Shown: positions 35,370 to 45,489 of the stretch, piece after piece
How the letters are laid out: every line of letters starts with the position of its first letter
Position numbering within the stretch: the first letter of the stretch is position 1
Origin: Clostridium algidicarnis DSM 15099
GTDB taxonomy: Bacteria > Bacillota > Clostridia > Clostridiales > Clostridiaceae
NCBI RefSeq assembly: GCF_002934235.1
Contig: NZ_PTIS01000013.1
Coordinates: forward strand, 23,904 to 87,903
DNA length: 64,000 nucleotides
Reading direction: 5' to 3'
Translations under genes and position numbers: made by a program
The notes under the pieces: model-generated
What the model saw: the letters and a program-made list of their open reading frames with translations, nothing else
Told to the model about the DNA's origin: nothing
Databases searched by the model: none

Positions 35370-36323
35370 TTAATGACGAATTACTTCTACTTTTAAATCG
35401 TATTTTGAAATCCATCCTTCTATTCTATCTAAATCTTCATCCTTTAAACTAGGATCATCCTTTATAGGATATTCCACATTTAATTGATTGTATTTGTTTA
35501 CTCCCATCTTATGATACGGAAGTAAATCAACTCCTTTAAAGTTCTTATAATCTTTATATGGTTTTAAAAATTCCATAGCTCTTTCAATGTCTTCTTTTGA
35601 ATCATTAACACCTTTTAGTAAAGGCATACGAATTTTTACATTATATTTTAAACGGAAAAGTTCTTGTAGATTTTCTAAAATCTGTTCATTTCTAACGCCT
35701 GTTAATTTAAGGTGTGTATCAGAATCTATATGTTTAATATCAAATAAGAATAAGTCTGTAAACTCTGCAACTTTAAGTACTGCTTCTAGTTTTGCATAAC
35801 CACAAGTTTCAATTGCAGTATTTATACCTTCTTGCTTACATGCCATTAATAGACTACAAGCTGCCTCAGGTTGCATTAAAACTTCACCACCACCTAGTGT
35901 AACTCCACCACCAGACATTTCATAAAATGTTCTATCTTCTTCTATAATTTCTAGAAGTTCTGATATAGTTTTTGTTTCTCCTACTATTGTTAAAGCTGAT
36001 TTAAGACAAGCTTCTTCACACTTTCCACACCCTATGCACTCTATATCACGATTAACTTCATGTTTTAGAGTTTCCTTTGAGATGCTATGTATTCCAACTG
36101 GACAAACAGGAACACAGTCACCACAATTAACACATAAATTAGTTTTAAGCATAACTCGATGCTGTTTAATAAGTCCTTCAGGATTTGCACACCATTTACA
36201 ACGAAGTGGACATCCTTGGAAAAATATTAATGTCCTTATGCCATCTCCATCATACATATTATACTTTTGAATGTTAAAAATTCTTGCTTTTCGTTCCATT
36301 ACACCTAAATTTACATTACTCAT
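35370..36323 (-). CDS. cutD: Choline TMA-lyase activating enzyme (radical SAM)
   Basis: About 317 residues. Radical SAM motif CPLRCKWC near the N-terminus, then an inserted two-cluster ferredoxin domain (CVNCGDCVPVCP; CIGCGKCEEACL), then GGGEVLMQPE. This is the layout of glycyl-radical enzyme activases. It abstracts the H from Gly824 of CutC. It lies 118 bp downstream of cutC, past a 16-bp perfect hairpin. ATG 36323 has the better ribosome-site spacing; ATG 36332 is possible. Confidence 0.93.
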   Translation of the reverse strand: MSNVNLGVMERKARIFNIQKYNMYDGDGIRTLIFFQGCPLRCKWCANPEGLIKQHRVMLKTNLCVNCGDCVPVCPVGIHSISKETLKHEVNRDIECIGCGKCEEACLKSALTIVGETKTISELLEIIEEDRTFYEMSGGGVTLGGGEVLMQPEAACSLLMACKQEGINTAIETCGYAKLEAVLKVAEFTDLFLFDIKHIDSDTHLKLTGVRNEQILENLQELFRLKYNVKIRMPLLKGVNDSKEDIERAMEFLKPYKDYKNFKGVDLLPYHKMGVNKYNQLNVEYPIKDDPSLKDEDLDRIEGWISKYDLKVEVIRH

Positions 36324-36364
36324 ATTCTTCATTCTCCAGTTTCATTTACTTTGATTTTAAATGG

Positions 36365-36401
36365 AATCTATAATCTACATATAATATGTAGATTATAGAT
36401 T
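36365..36401. other. Perfect 16-bp hairpin between cutC and cutD
   Basis: AATCTATAATCTACAT (36365-36380) and its exact complement (36386-36401) flank a 5-base loop. On the transcribed minus strand it is not followed by a T tract, so it is probably an mRNA stability or processing element rather than a full terminator. It could set the high CutC to CutD ratio. Confidence 0.7.
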
Positions 36402-36441
36402 TTGTAAAACTTAATTGCTTTGAAGTTTATATTAACTTTGA

Positions 36442-38991
36442 TTAAAAGTGTGTAATTACAGTTCTACTGATTATTTCATCTTGAACATCTTTACATAACT
36501 CAACAAAGAATGCGCTGTATCCAGCAACACGAACTATTAGGTCACGATATTGCTCAGGGTGTTTTTGTGCTTCTATTAAAGTTTTGTTATCTAAGTAGTT
36601 AAACTGAATTTCTCCAAGTTGAAGGGCACATGCACTACGTAATAATGTAATGATTCCTTGCTCTCCTTCTTTTGTATCTAAAAGACCAGCTATTAATTTA
36701 AAGTTGTGAACCATTCCTATATTCATATCTTCACAAGACATTTTAGAAACAGACTTAATTATAGCAGTAGGTCCTTTAAAGTCAGCTCCTTGTGATGGAC
36801 TTATACCATCTGATAGAGGCATCCATGCTCTACGACCATTTGCTGTAGCTCCAGTTAATTGTCCAAATGGAGTGTTGTTAGAGATTGATAAAGTACCATG
36901 ACTAAGAACTGAATATAATGTTTTATATTTACGATGTTCTCTTTCAGTAAAGTTAACTAGATCAGCAGCAATAAGATCTGCATAGTCATCATCGTTACCA
37001 TACTTAGGTGCTTCTAAGCAATCTTTTCTTAATTTATCATATCCAACAAAGTCAGCATTTAAAGCATCCTTCATTTCTTGTAGTGTGTATTTCTTATCAT
37101 CAAATACTAATTTCTTTATAGCTGCCATAGAATCTGTGTAAGTAGCTAGACCACTCCATATAACTCCTGGTCCGAAGTTATACATAGCTCCACCAGCTTC
37201 TACTCCCTTACCTTTTTCCATACAACCTTCATACATCATAGACATAAGTGGTTTTGGTGCAATATCTCTATGAACACGTTGAGAAATTACTGTAGCAACA
37301 CTTGTCCATTTAGTTATATATTGGATTTGTTCTTTAACAGCTGTTTCAAATTGCTCATAAGTTTTAAACTGATTTATATCTCCAGCATCTGGACATACAG
37401 GCTTACCATACCATTGAGGTACACCATTATTTAAAGCAAGTTCTATACATATTGGCCATTGAGTGTATCCTGTAGAAGTCCATTGATATAATCTTCCTGC
37501 CTTTTGAGGCTCAACACATCCCATTAAACAATAATCTCTTGCATCTTCTATAGAAACTCCCTTTGATAACATCATTTTTATATGAACATCATCAAAGTGA
37601 CATGCTGGGAATCCCATACCTGCACGAATAACTTGAACTATCTTTTTAAGATACTTTTGTGGTGATGCTTTGTGTATACGACAAGCTAAAGATGGTTGAT
37701 ATATCTTAACATGGCGAACTGCATCCATTAAAAGATATGTCAAATCATTTGTAGCGTCACGTCCTTCTCTAGTAACACCGCCTATACACATGTTAACGAA
37801 TGGTTGGTAACCTGCGAAGAATTTAGATCCACCTTCACTTGTTATCCACATAATTTCAGACATTTTTATAAGCATACAACCTGCTAATTCAAATGCTTCA
37901 AAATCATTCATACGTCCTGATTCAATATCATTTTTATAGAATTCATACATGTATTGGTCAACACGTCCTATAGACATACCAGTTTGGTTTTCTTCAACTA
38001 CAAGTAATGATTCTATAGTCCAAACTGATTGAACTGCTTCAAAAAATGTTGATGGTTTATGTGCTGGTACTCTAGCGTTTACTTCAGAAATCTTTAGAAG
38101 TTCTGCTTTACGAGTTGGGTTAGTTTCTTTTGCTGCAAGCTCTGCTGCGTGCTCTGAAATACGTTTAGCATATATCATAACGCCCTCTGCAGTATCAATT
38201 AATGATCTGTAAAAGTATATTTTCTCAATGTCTTCTGGTATATCATAACTAAGATTTGCTAACTTCTCTTCTGCTTCTCTTACTATGTCAAGCATACCCT
38301 TTTTCATTAATATAACGTCATATCCTGGGTTAGAGTCTCCTCCACCATTTACTGCGTGATATGAACAGTCCGAAACAAAAGATTCTCCTGAAAGTTCCCA
38401 TACTCCAGCTTCACGATACTGGCTTTCACAGTACTCATCAACTGATTTACCTTGCCAAAATGGAAATAACTCTTCACGCATAAATTTCTTATCTTCTTTT
38501 GAAATATAAAATGGGTCTTGTGGACGAGTTCCTATTGTATCTATTTCGTCTACCATCCATCTCCAAGCTATATCAGGTGAAAATGATCCTGCACGTGGAC
38601 TTCCGTTTGGTGCTCCAACTATAAGCTCATGATCTTGAATTAATATTGGTGCAGTTTCACAACAACGTCTAAAAGATTTACCACGTATAATTGATTTAGG
38701 CATACCTGGGTTTTCCTTAGTTATTTCAGTTATAACTCTTGCACGGTGAGTTGTTATTGATGGAACATGCTTTAAGTAGTTTTCTTTTAGCTTAGCTAAA
38801 CGCTCTGTTATTCCATCTGGTATTTCACCATTATTTTTACCTACTACTTTAGTAGTTGGCTCTTCGTCTACCATATCTTTTGAAACCTTTTTAAACATTT
38901 CTAATATACTAGCACGTTCTATTTCTGACATGTTCTTAGTAGCTTCCATAAACTTACTTGAAAATTCTTTTGAAAATTCGTTAATATCCAT
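36442..38991 (-). CDS. cutC: Choline trimethylamine-lyase (glycyl radical enzyme)
   Basis: 849 residues, the short (type I) form. Cys492 and Glu494 lie in GCVEPQ and the radical Gly824 in [10 protein letters not shown]. Asp219, Tyr211 and Tyr509 also sit exactly three positions after the choline-binding residues I recall for Desulfovibrio CutC (Asp216, Tyr208, Tyr506, Cys489, Glu491, Gly821). It cleaves choline to trimethylamine and acetaldehyde. The N-terminal about 40 residues are amphipathic, a possible encapsulation tag. It is followed by cutD. Confidence 0.96.
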   Translation of the reverse strand: MDINEFSKEFSSKFMEATKNMSEIERASILEMFKKVSKDMVDEEPTTKVVGKNNGEIPDGITERLAKLKENYLKHVPSITTHRARVITEITKENPGMPKSIIRGKSFRRCCETAPILIQDHELIVGAPNGSPRAGSFSPDIAWRWMVDEIDTIGTRPQDPFYISKEDKKFMREELFPFWQGKSVDEYCESQYREAGVWELSGESFVSDCSYHAVNGGGDSNPGYDVILMKKGMLDIVREAEEKLANLSYDIPEDIEKIYFYRSLIDTAEGVMIYAKRISEHAAELAAKETNPTRKAELLKISEVNARVPAHKPSTFFEAVQSVWTIESLLVVEENQTGMSIGRVDQYMYEFYKNDIESGRMNDFEAFELAGCMLIKMSEIMWITSEGGSKFFAGYQPFVNMCIGGVTREGRDATNDLTYLLMDAVRHVKIYQPSLACRIHKASPQKYLKKIVQVIRAGMGFPACHFDDVHIKMMLSKGVSIEDARDYCLMGCVEPQKAGRLYQWTSTGYTQWPICIELALNNGVPQWYGKPVCPDAGDINQFKTYEQFETAVKEQIQYITKWTSVATVISQRVHRDIAPKPLMSMMYEGCMEKGKGVEAGGAMYNFGPGVIWSGLATYTDSMAAIKKLVFDDKKYTLQEMKDALNADFVGYDKLRKDCLEAPKYGNDDDYADLIAADLVNFTEREHRKYKTLYSVLSHGTLSISNNTPFGQLTGATANGRRAWMPLSDGISPSQGADFKGPTAIIKSVSKMSCEDMNIGMVHNFKLIAGLLDTKEGEQGIITLLRSACALQLGEIQFNYLDNKTLIEAQKHPEQYRDLIVRVAGYSAFFVELCKDVQDEIISRTVITHF

Positions 38992-39033
38992 TTCAATTAC
39001 CTCACATTCTTTAATTTGTTCTTAAGACAGATC

Positions 39034-40515
39034 CTACTTTAACTCTTTTAAAACTTCTTTTATTATACGTTCTAACATCTTAAAGTCCTCTGTTTTATCT
39101 TTGTCTTCATTAGTATCTATAACTCTATTTGTATCATCTACTGATCTTTTAAATTCATCAACTTTACGAACTCCATAACCAATTTTACGTATATATACTA
39201 AATTCATAGGTGAAACATTATCCGATGTCATACCCTTGCCTGCAGATCCGCTACCTAGAGTCATTGAAGGGAATAAATTTGTAGTAGCTCCCATACTTCC
39301 AAAAGTTCCTGGAGTATTAACAAGTACTCTACCAACTGGCTTCTTCAATGCAAATTGCTGAATAACATCTTCATCCTTTGAATGTATAACTAATGTATGT
39401 CCATGTCGCTCACTTAGTAACAATTCTATACACTTTTCACAAGCATGCATCCAATCATTTTCTACGTAAAAGGCTAATACAGGACTTAGCTTTTCTCTTG
39501 AGTAAGGATTTACTTTAGAAACAAACTTTTGCTCTGAAATAAGAATCCTAATATCTTCTGTAACACTAAATCCAGCTCTTTTAGCTAAAAATTGTGGTGA
39601 TTTACCAACCATCTCAAAGTCAAGACTTCCGTCTCTAAAAAAGAATAATTTCCCTAAGCTTTCAGCTTCCTCTTTAGTCATAAAGTACCCACCATTTTTT
39701 TGTAGTTCCTTTTTTACTTCTGTTTCAATGCAGCTATCAACAACAATTGACTGCTCTGCAGCAGAAACAACACCGTAATCAAAGCTCTTACTTTCAATAA
39801 TATCTTTAGCCGCATTACTTATATCAGCTGTACGCTCTATAAATGCTGGGCCATTTCCATTACCTCCATAGATTACTGGCTTTCCAGATTTGTAAGCTTC
39901 ATCAAGCATTTCTGGTACACCGGTATTCATTATAAGTGAAGTATCTTTATGATTCATAAGTTCTAAGGATCCACTTTTCATAACTGTATGCAAATATGCA
40001 AGAGCACCTTCTGGAAGTCCAGCTTCCTTTGCAGCTCTTATTAGAATATCCATTGTTTTAAAAGTAGTATTCTTAGCTCTTGGATGAGGTGAAAATATGA
40101 TTGCGTTTCCTGATTTAATTGCAATTAAAGCTTTATATATTGTTGTAGAAACTGGACTTGTTGCTGGACAAAAGGCTATAATAACACCCATTGGTACTCC
40201 AACATCCTTTGTCATGTTTTCTTTATCATCACTTATAATCCCTACACAATTCATACCTTTAAGCCTATTTTTTAGATCCTTACATACAAAATGGTTTTTT
40301 ATGTACTTATCTTCCCATCTTCCATACTCGGTTTCTTCATTAGACATTTTTGCAAGTTCATTTAAATGTTTTTTAATTTCCTCAATCATACATTCAACTA
40401 TCTCATCAAGTTTTGCTTGTGGGAATGTTGCTAATCTTTTTTGGGCCTCACGAGCATTTTCAACAAGAATCCTCGCTTCTTGCATGGAGAGTAAATCATT
40501 ATCAATAATATTCAT
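39034..40515 (-). CDS. Aldehyde dehydrogenase-like protein lacking the catalytic Cys
   Basis: 493 residues, clearly homologous to the CoA-acylating aldehyde dehydrogenase at 30000-31586. The catalytic position is Ser251 (FDYGVVSAAEQ; codon 39763-39765), against Cys251 in the other copy. Many other residues are kept, including IYGGNGNGPAFIE and the C-terminal amphipathic helix FKMLERIIKEVLKELK. It may be a structural or regulatory partner, a scaffold delivering the active enzyme, or have changed chemistry. It lies just upstream of cutC. Confidence 0.88.
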   Translation of the reverse strand: MNIIDNDLLSMQEARILVENAREAQKRLATFPQAKLDEIVECMIEEIKKHLNELAKMSNEETEYGRWEDKYIKNHFVCKDLKNRLKGMNCVGIISDDKENMTKDVGVPMGVIIAFCPATSPVSTTIYKALIAIKSGNAIIFSPHPRAKNTTFKTMDILIRAAKEAGLPEGALAYLHTVMKSGSLELMNHKDTSLIMNTGVPEMLDEAYKSGKPVIYGGNGNGPAFIERTADISNAAKDIIESKSFDYGVVSAAEQSIVVDSCIETEVKKELQKNGGYFMTKEEAESLGKLFFFRDGSLDFEMVGKSPQFLAKRAGFSVTEDIRILISEQKFVSKVNPYSREKLSPVLAFYVENDWMHACEKCIELLLSERHGHTLVIHSKDEDVIQQFALKKPVGRVLVNTPGTFGSMGATTNLFPSMTLGSGSAGKGMTSDNVSPMNLVYIRKIGYGVRKVDEFKRSVDDTNRVIDTNEDKDKTEDFKMLERIIKEVLKELK

Positions 40516-40557
40516 ACTGCTCTCTCCCTTTCCTTTTCCTTATAAACACTATATTTT

Positions 40558-40866
40558 TTATTCTGCTACAAGACTTGAAAGTTCATAACGTTTTATTATC
40601 TTTTCAATATCTTGATGTGGTCTTGGGATAACCATTGAACTATAAACATTTCCATCTTCCATAGCTTCAACAGCTGCAATGCCGGCATCTACTGCCGCTT
40701 TGCAGGCGCCAACATCTCCACGAACTAATACAGTTATATAACCTGATGCAACGTTTGCATATCCTTCAAGTTCAACATTTGACGCTTTACACATCGCATC
40801 TGCTGCCTCTAGAGCAAAAACTAAACCAAAAGTTTCAACTAGTCCTAAAGCTTCATAACTTGCCAT
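40558..40866 (-). CDS. BMC-H shell protein
   Basis: 102 residues with one BMC domain: [52 protein letters not shown] hexameric facet protein. It is the second of two consecutive shell genes at the front of the operon. GGAGG precedes the ATG. Confidence 0.93.
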   Translation of the reverse strand: MASYEALGLVETFGLVFALEAADAMCKASNVELEGYANVASGYITVLVRGDVGACKAAVDAGIAAVEAMEDGNVYSSMVIPRPHQDIEKIIKRYELSSLVAE

Positions 40867-40888
40867 CTGTATCCATTCCTCCTATATT

Positions 40889-41185
40889 CTATAAATCAAT
40901 ATCGTGTACTGAAACAATATCGCCAACTTGTCTTATAGGACGTGGCATAACATTGTGTGCTGTTAATGTTCCAATTGATGCTGCTGCTTTAGCTCCTGCT
41001 TCTACTGCAGATTTTACTGCGCCTACATCGCCTTTTACCATAATTGTTACAAGAGTTGATCCAATATTTTCATATGAGATTAATTCTACATTAGCTGCTT
41101 TAAGCATTTGGTCTGCAGCGTGAAGTGCAGGAACTAATCCTATTGTTTCTACAAGACCTAGGGCCTCATTTCCATAATATCTCAC
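40889..41185 (-). CDS. BMC-H shell protein
   Basis: 98 residues with one BMC domain: [52 protein letters not shown]. The start is GTG behind AAGGAGG. It is distinct from the neighbouring shell protein, so the facets are likely mixed. I see no tandem-domain (trimeric) shell protein in the locus. Confidence 0.92.
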   Translation of the reverse strand: MRYYGNEALGLVETIGLVPALHAADQMLKAANVELISYENIGSTLVTIMVKGDVGAVKSAVEAGAKAAASIGTLTAHNVMPRPIRQVGDIVSVHDIDL

Positions 41186-41298
41186 TTATAAATCCTCCTT
41201 CATGATCTTAGCTCATGTATATTTGTGTTTATATGTATTCTTTTGTTTATAAGTATCCTAGTAAAGGTCTTAATCTACTAAATGCAAAGGATGTAAAA

Positions 41299-41565
41299 CT
41301 AATCTCTAATGTATTTATTGATTGTAGCGGCGCCCTCTTCATGTGCATAATAATAAACTCTTAATTGTCCATTTTCGTTTAAATCTATTCTTGTTTCCTC
41401 TATAAGTCCATTTGCTTCTGCTGTCATTAGAGCATTAATTACTGAATCTCTTTTTAGTGCTTTAAAATCGCCATAGTCACCTTTTAAAGCTTCTATAACA
41501 TCATCAGCGCAAGCTTCTTCGACTTTAGTAAAGTGTTTTAAGATTGCATAATTAAGTGGTTTCAT
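41299..41565 (-). CDS. Small conserved protein of the choline locus, function unknown
   Basis: 88 residues, beginning MKPLNYAILKHFTKVEEACA and containing VINALMTAEANGLIEETRID. The predicted helix-turn-helix-like pattern followed by a beta hairpin (GQLRVYYYAHEE) recalls a small winged-helix fold. It could be a regulator or a structural accessory. It starts 4 bp after the transporter stop. Confidence 0.65.
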   Translation of the reverse strand: MKPLNYAILKHFTKVEEACADDVIEALKGDYGDFKALKRDSVINALMTAEANGLIEETRIDLNENGQLRVYYYAHEEGAATINKYIRD

Positions 41566-41569
41566 CTAT

Positions 41570-42664
41570 TTAAACCTCCTCTTTCTTTTTTCTAAACAAA
41601 TCAAGCGGATTCATAGATATTGTAACTATACCAAACATCATTACTACAGCTCCCATCCAAGCAACTGGAGGTAATGACCATCCATCCATTCCACCGTATA
41701 CACCTAATACTAGTAAGCAGAACAATGGTCCAAAGAAAGAATATGTACCGTTACATGCAGTACCAAGACCAGCTCCACACATACTGTTTGCAGCATACCA
41801 TGTCATAAATGTTAAAAATGTTAAAAGACCGCTTAAGGCAAACCAAATCATTGCAGGACCGCTTGTAAATGCTTGAATTGCAAGATTTGTAGAAATATTT
41901 ACTCCGCCAGCCATCATTCCTAAAACAGGAACTAGTATAAATAAATTTGCTACGCCTGATGTTACTTGACGAATACAAATACCGATTTCAGGATCAATCA
42001 TAGCTGTACCATATCCAGCAACACAGCCTTCAAATCCCCATCCTAAAGCTGCAATAACAGCTATTCCTAAACCTAAAAGTAAGTTTGGTGAAGTCTCTCC
42101 TGTAAATCCTGTACTACCAATTAAGAAACTTGCGCTTACGCATATAACGATTCCAACTGCCATACGTTTATTTAATTCTTGCTTATATAAAACTTTTCCT
42201 AATATAGCAGCTATTGCAGGGCAAAGTGCCGATATTGGAACAACTATTGAACCAGCCATCTGTATAGCTATAACATAAGCTGTACTAGCTATAGGTCCAC
42301 CAATAAGTGCGGCTAAAATCATAATACGTCCTGGAGGAGTATTGATACACCTTAAAAAATCTTTAAACTTTCCTTTAACTCCAGCATAGGAAAGAGCCCA
42401 CACAGCGCTACAGACATCATTAATTGCATTTCCAAGTGCTGCAATTAAATAAACTACAACAAATGCTGACAACCCTTTTGTATTAGCACCATACCAGTCC
42501 CCCCAAACTCCTTTAGTCATACCCATTGTTAAAAACGCTGTGTATAATCCATAAGAAACTCCTGAAAACAAAGCTAGAGATATACCCCTTTTAAAGAAAC
42601 TACTTTGCAAATTCTTTCTTGCAACAACGGCTTTTGCATTTGCCGTTTGTGAAACTTCAGCCAT
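41570..42664 (-). CDS. EamA/DMT-family transporter, probable choline importer
   Basis: 364 residues with about ten transmembrane segments in two EamA repeats (for example GGPIASTAYVIAIQMAGSIV; NPLDLFRKKKE at the end). It is the first gene of the operon. The position suggests entry of choline or exit of an end product such as trimethylamine. Substrate assignment is by context only. Confidence 0.82.
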   Translation of the reverse strand: MAEVSQTANAKAVVARKNLQSSFFKRGISLALFSGVSYGLYTAFLTMGMTKGVWGDWYGANTKGLSAFVVVYLIAALGNAINDVCSAVWALSYAGVKGKFKDFLRCINTPPGRIMILAALIGGPIASTAYVIAIQMAGSIVVPISALCPAIAAILGKVLYKQELNKRMAVGIVICVSASFLIGSTGFTGETSPNLLLGLGIAVIAALGWGFEGCVAGYGTAMIDPEIGICIRQVTSGVANLFILVPVLGMMAGGVNISTNLAIQAFTSGPAMIWFALSGLLTFLTFMTWYAANSMCGAGLGTACNGTYSFFGPLFCLLVLGVYGGMDGWSLPPVAWMGAVVMMFGIVTISMNPLDLFRKKKEEV

Positions 42665-42847
42665 AAAATAAAACTCCCTTCAATAAAATTAATTTATATA
42701 TTAATTAATAAAATATATACCCTATGCAAACTTACCTTACTAAAAACCTTTTCTTACAATAATTAATTTTTCTTTGTGATTGTTATAATTTCTTCATTCC
42801 ATTTCTAAACTATGTTAATAACTTTTCAATTCATATCTACAATATAA
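42665..42847. other. Long 5' leader of the microcompartment operon
   Basis: About 180 bp between the predicted promoter and the transporter start. It is AT-rich with a short AT palindrome near 42687-42710. No uORF with a ribosome site is seen other than the GGGAG in front of the transporter. Confidence 0.4.
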
Positions 42848-42879
42848 ATTATAATCCCTTCCCTACAGGTCAAAGTCAA
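42848..42879 (-). promoter_or_regulatory. MerR-type promoter with 20-bp spacer
   Basis: On the minus strand TTGACT (42879-42874) and TATAAT (42853-42848) are near-consensus but separated by 20 bp instead of 17. Such stretched promoters are the hallmark of MerR-family activation, and a MerR regulator gene lies directly upstream. The spacer (TTGACCTGTAGGGAAGGGAT) should contain the operator. Confidence 0.72.
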
Positions 42880-43027
42880 TGAATATAGCTCTAAATATTT
42901 AAACAAATCTTAACCTTTAACAATTCAATATACATTTTTCAAGTTTCCTTAAATATCTTTAATAGGCCTAACTCTTCTTATACCAATACTTGTGTCCTGT
43001 GTAAATATAGATTTAATTTTTAGAAAA

Positions 43028-43068
43028 CAAAAAAGAGGATATAATTAAAATTCAATTATATCCTCTTA
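43028..43068. terminator. Bidirectional terminator
   Basis: AAGAGGATATAATT pairs exactly with AATTATATCCTCTT around a short loop, with TTTTTTG on the minus strand. It separates the regulator/alcohol dehydrogenase transcript from the operon promoter. Confidence 0.85.
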
Positions 43069-43168
43069 TAAATTCTATATTTTTCTAAAACAATTATGAT
43101 TTTTGCATAATATTTCTTAAAGTTCTTGCATACTCTACCCTAGGGTCAACGTTTTCACTATTGTAAGT

Positions 43169-43999
43169 TTAACTTTTTTTCTCAATTTTAATTAAAATCT
43201 CTGTTACAAATTTATCTATGTTGTTCGTTGTCCAATAATCTGTTACATATCTTTCATAAGCGTCCTTACTGCATATATATCCATGATCTTTTGCCCACTC
43301 TTCCATTTTTATATACGTGTCATTAATGTTATCATGTGACCCTATATGATAACAGGTAACTGCCATCCATCCACCAAAGTCTATACTTAACTCTTCCTTA
43401 CATTTCAAAATGGCTTGTTGCATTATGCAAACTTTATCACACTTTCCCTTGAGTTTATCTTTAGTGGAGGGGAAATGTATAATTACAGGACCTGTTATTG
43501 CATTTTCTATACTATCTATGTAATTAGTAAATTCTATATTAATTATAGAATCCATATAATCGTATTTAAAATCCTGTTCTAAAAAGGTTAAAGTATTACT
43601 ATTTATATACTTTACAGCTACATCACAAGCATTATTTTTAATTACCATCTGTGCCTCAACTATTAAATCATGCCAGTCTTTAACAGACCTCTTTTTTAGA
43701 TTTATTTCCTTTTCAAGTTCATTTAACTCATTAATTTTGTTTCCAAAACTTTTATCAAAAAAATCATAAGTGGTACCTTCTAAGAATGCTCTCATTTCTT
43801 CAAGTTTAAATCCACTTTGTTTATAATATTTTATAATTGGCACAGATAATAAATTTTTCTTGCTGTAATATCTGTAGCCACTTTCATCACACACCTTATC
43901 TGGAGACAATATACCCATTTTGTCGTAATACCTTAAAGCTTTTGTTGTAAGTTTGCACATTTCTCCAACTTTTCCTATGGAATAAAACTCTTTACTCAT
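43169..43999 (-). CDS. MerR-family regulator with GyrI-like effector domain
   Basis: About 276 residues. N-terminal MerR DNA-binding domain (YSIGKVGEMCKLTTKALRYY, then GYRYYSKKNL), a coiled-coil dimerisation helix (about 80-120), and a C-terminal BmrR/GyrI-like small-molecule domain. It is the likely activator of the choline operon, perhaps sensing choline or an intermediate. The start at 43999 is preceded by GGGAGG; the longer frame from 44035 is not. Confidence 0.87.
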   Translation of the reverse strand: MSKEFYSIGKVGEMCKLTTKALRYYDKMGILSPDKVCDESGYRYYSKKNLLSVPIIKYYKQSGFKLEEMRAFLEGTTYDFFDKSFGNKINELNELEKEINLKKRSVKDWHDLIVEAQMVIKNNACDVAVKYINSNTLTFLEQDFKYDYMDSIINIEFTNYIDSIENAITGPVIIHFPSTKDKLKGKCDKVCIMQQAILKCKEELSIDFGGWMAVTCYHIGSHDNINDTYIKMEEWAKDHGYICSKDAYERYVTDYWTTNNIDKFVTEILIKIEKKS

Positions 44000-44145
44000 A
44001 CTAGGCCTCCCTGTTGTGATATTTAAAATCCACATTTAAATATGGGCTACATGTTAATCTTATTGAAATTTCGAAAATAGCTTCAAGATTTACAACTTTA
44101 CATCTTGAAGCCTCTGTTTTCATTAAATAATTATATGTGTTACCT

Positions 44146-45288
44146 TTATTCCATAATTTTATCTAAAATCTTTAATAAATCTTCTTTAGTTGTTTCTCTC
44201 GGATTTGCAGTTGTGCAAATATCATTTATAGCTGCATTAACAATTTCTTCTCTTGCTGCTTTAACTAACTCCATGTCAATTCCTTGTTGCTTAAATGTTT
44301 TTGGAATCATTAAAGCGGTTTGAAGCTGTACAATAGCTCTAATTAAATTATTAACTCCAATATACACGTTAGGTGCACGTAAATTTAATAACTTTGCAAG
44401 CCTTTGATATTTTTTAGCTGCTAAATTATATTCAACTTTTAAAGTATCTTTACTTAAATTGGCATTATACTCAATTATATGAGGTAATATCATTGCATTA
44501 CTTCTTCCGTGAGAAATATGAAGTTTTCCTCCTACAGCATGAGCTAAACTATGAGTGATTCCAAGTCCAGCTGCATTAAATGCCATACCTGCAAGGCATG
44601 ATGCATTATGAAGTTTCTCTCTTGCTACTATATCATTCCCATCGTTGTAAGCTCTTGGCAAAAATCTAAAAGCTAAAGTTACAGCCTTTTCTGCCAGGGC
44701 ATCTGAAAAGTCTGTAGCTGTATTTGAAACATAAGCTTCTATAGCATGTGTAATTACATCCATTCCTGTGTCAGCAGTTATGCCTTTTGGAACAGTTTTT
44801 ACTAAGGCTGGATCTAGTATAGCAAAGTCTGGAAGAAGGGATTTATCTGCAAGAGCGCATTTTAATCCTTCTTGTTTATTTGTAATTACTGCATATTCAG
44901 TTACCTCAGACCCTGTACCACTTGTAGTGGGTATAGCATAAAATTCTTCTATAGAAGAAACTCCTCCGCTAACCTTTTTAGCATATTCTCTAATAGCTTT
45001 AGCTCCATCAATTGCTGAACCTCCACCTAAAGCTATAAGTATTTCTGCGCCGGAGCTTTGTAACTTTTGGATACCAGCTGCAACAATCTCTAAAGATGGA
45101 TCAGGCACAATATCGCTATATATATAAGTTTCACAATCAACAAGTTTTCCTTGTATCATAGATGCAACGCCTGAAGTTTCCATAAATTTATCACATACAA
45201 TTAGTACCTTCTTATTTTTTACTTCATTCAATCTATCTAAAGAACCCTCTCCAAAATAGACATTAGTGTTAATACTAAATTCTTTCAT
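44146..45288 (-). CDS. Iron-containing alcohol dehydrogenase (EutG-like)
   Basis: About 380 residues of the Fe-ADH family: NAD loop [28 protein letters not shown], and the metal-binding [18 protein letters not shown]. In this locus it would reduce acetaldehyde to ethanol, regenerating NAD+ for the acylating dehydrogenase. ATG 45288 is favoured over 45294 because GGAGG is 8 bases away. It lies upstream of the MerR gene. Confidence 0.9.
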   Translation of the reverse strand: MKEFSINTNVYFGEGSLDRLNEVKNKKVLIVCDKFMETSGVASMIQGKLVDCETYIYSDIVPDPSLEIVAAGIQKLQSSGAEILIALGGGSAIDGAKAIREYAKKVSGGVSSIEEFYAIPTTSGTGSEVTEYAVITNKQEGLKCALADKSLLPDFAILDPALVKTVPKGITADTGMDVITHAIEAYVSNTATDFSDALAEKAVTLAFRFLPRAYNDGNDIVAREKLHNASCLAGMAFNAAGLGITHSLAHAVGGKLHISHGRSNAMILPHIIEYNANLSKDTLKVEYNLAAKKYQRLAKLLNLRAPNVYIGVNNLIRAIVQLQTALMIPKTFKQQGIDMELVKAAREEIVNAAINDICTTANPRETTKEDLLKILDKIME

Positions 45289-45489
45289 ATCCATATCCTC
45301 CTACTTTCAAAGCATTTAAGATATAAATGAACCTAGTTATTCCATAATTTAAAAATAAAATCAATATAAAATTATAACAATCAAATCACGTTTAATATTA
45401 TATCAATATTATCTTAATAATACAACTATTGACCTAAGGAAAACAAATCCATTCCACCGTATAATTTTCTGGTCCCTCCAAGGAAGCTC

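Noticed and set aside
43074..43150. Minus-strand fragment reading NVDPRVEYARTLRNIMQKS
   Set aside because: Looks protein-like but is only about 23 codons between stops with no start; at most gene debris.
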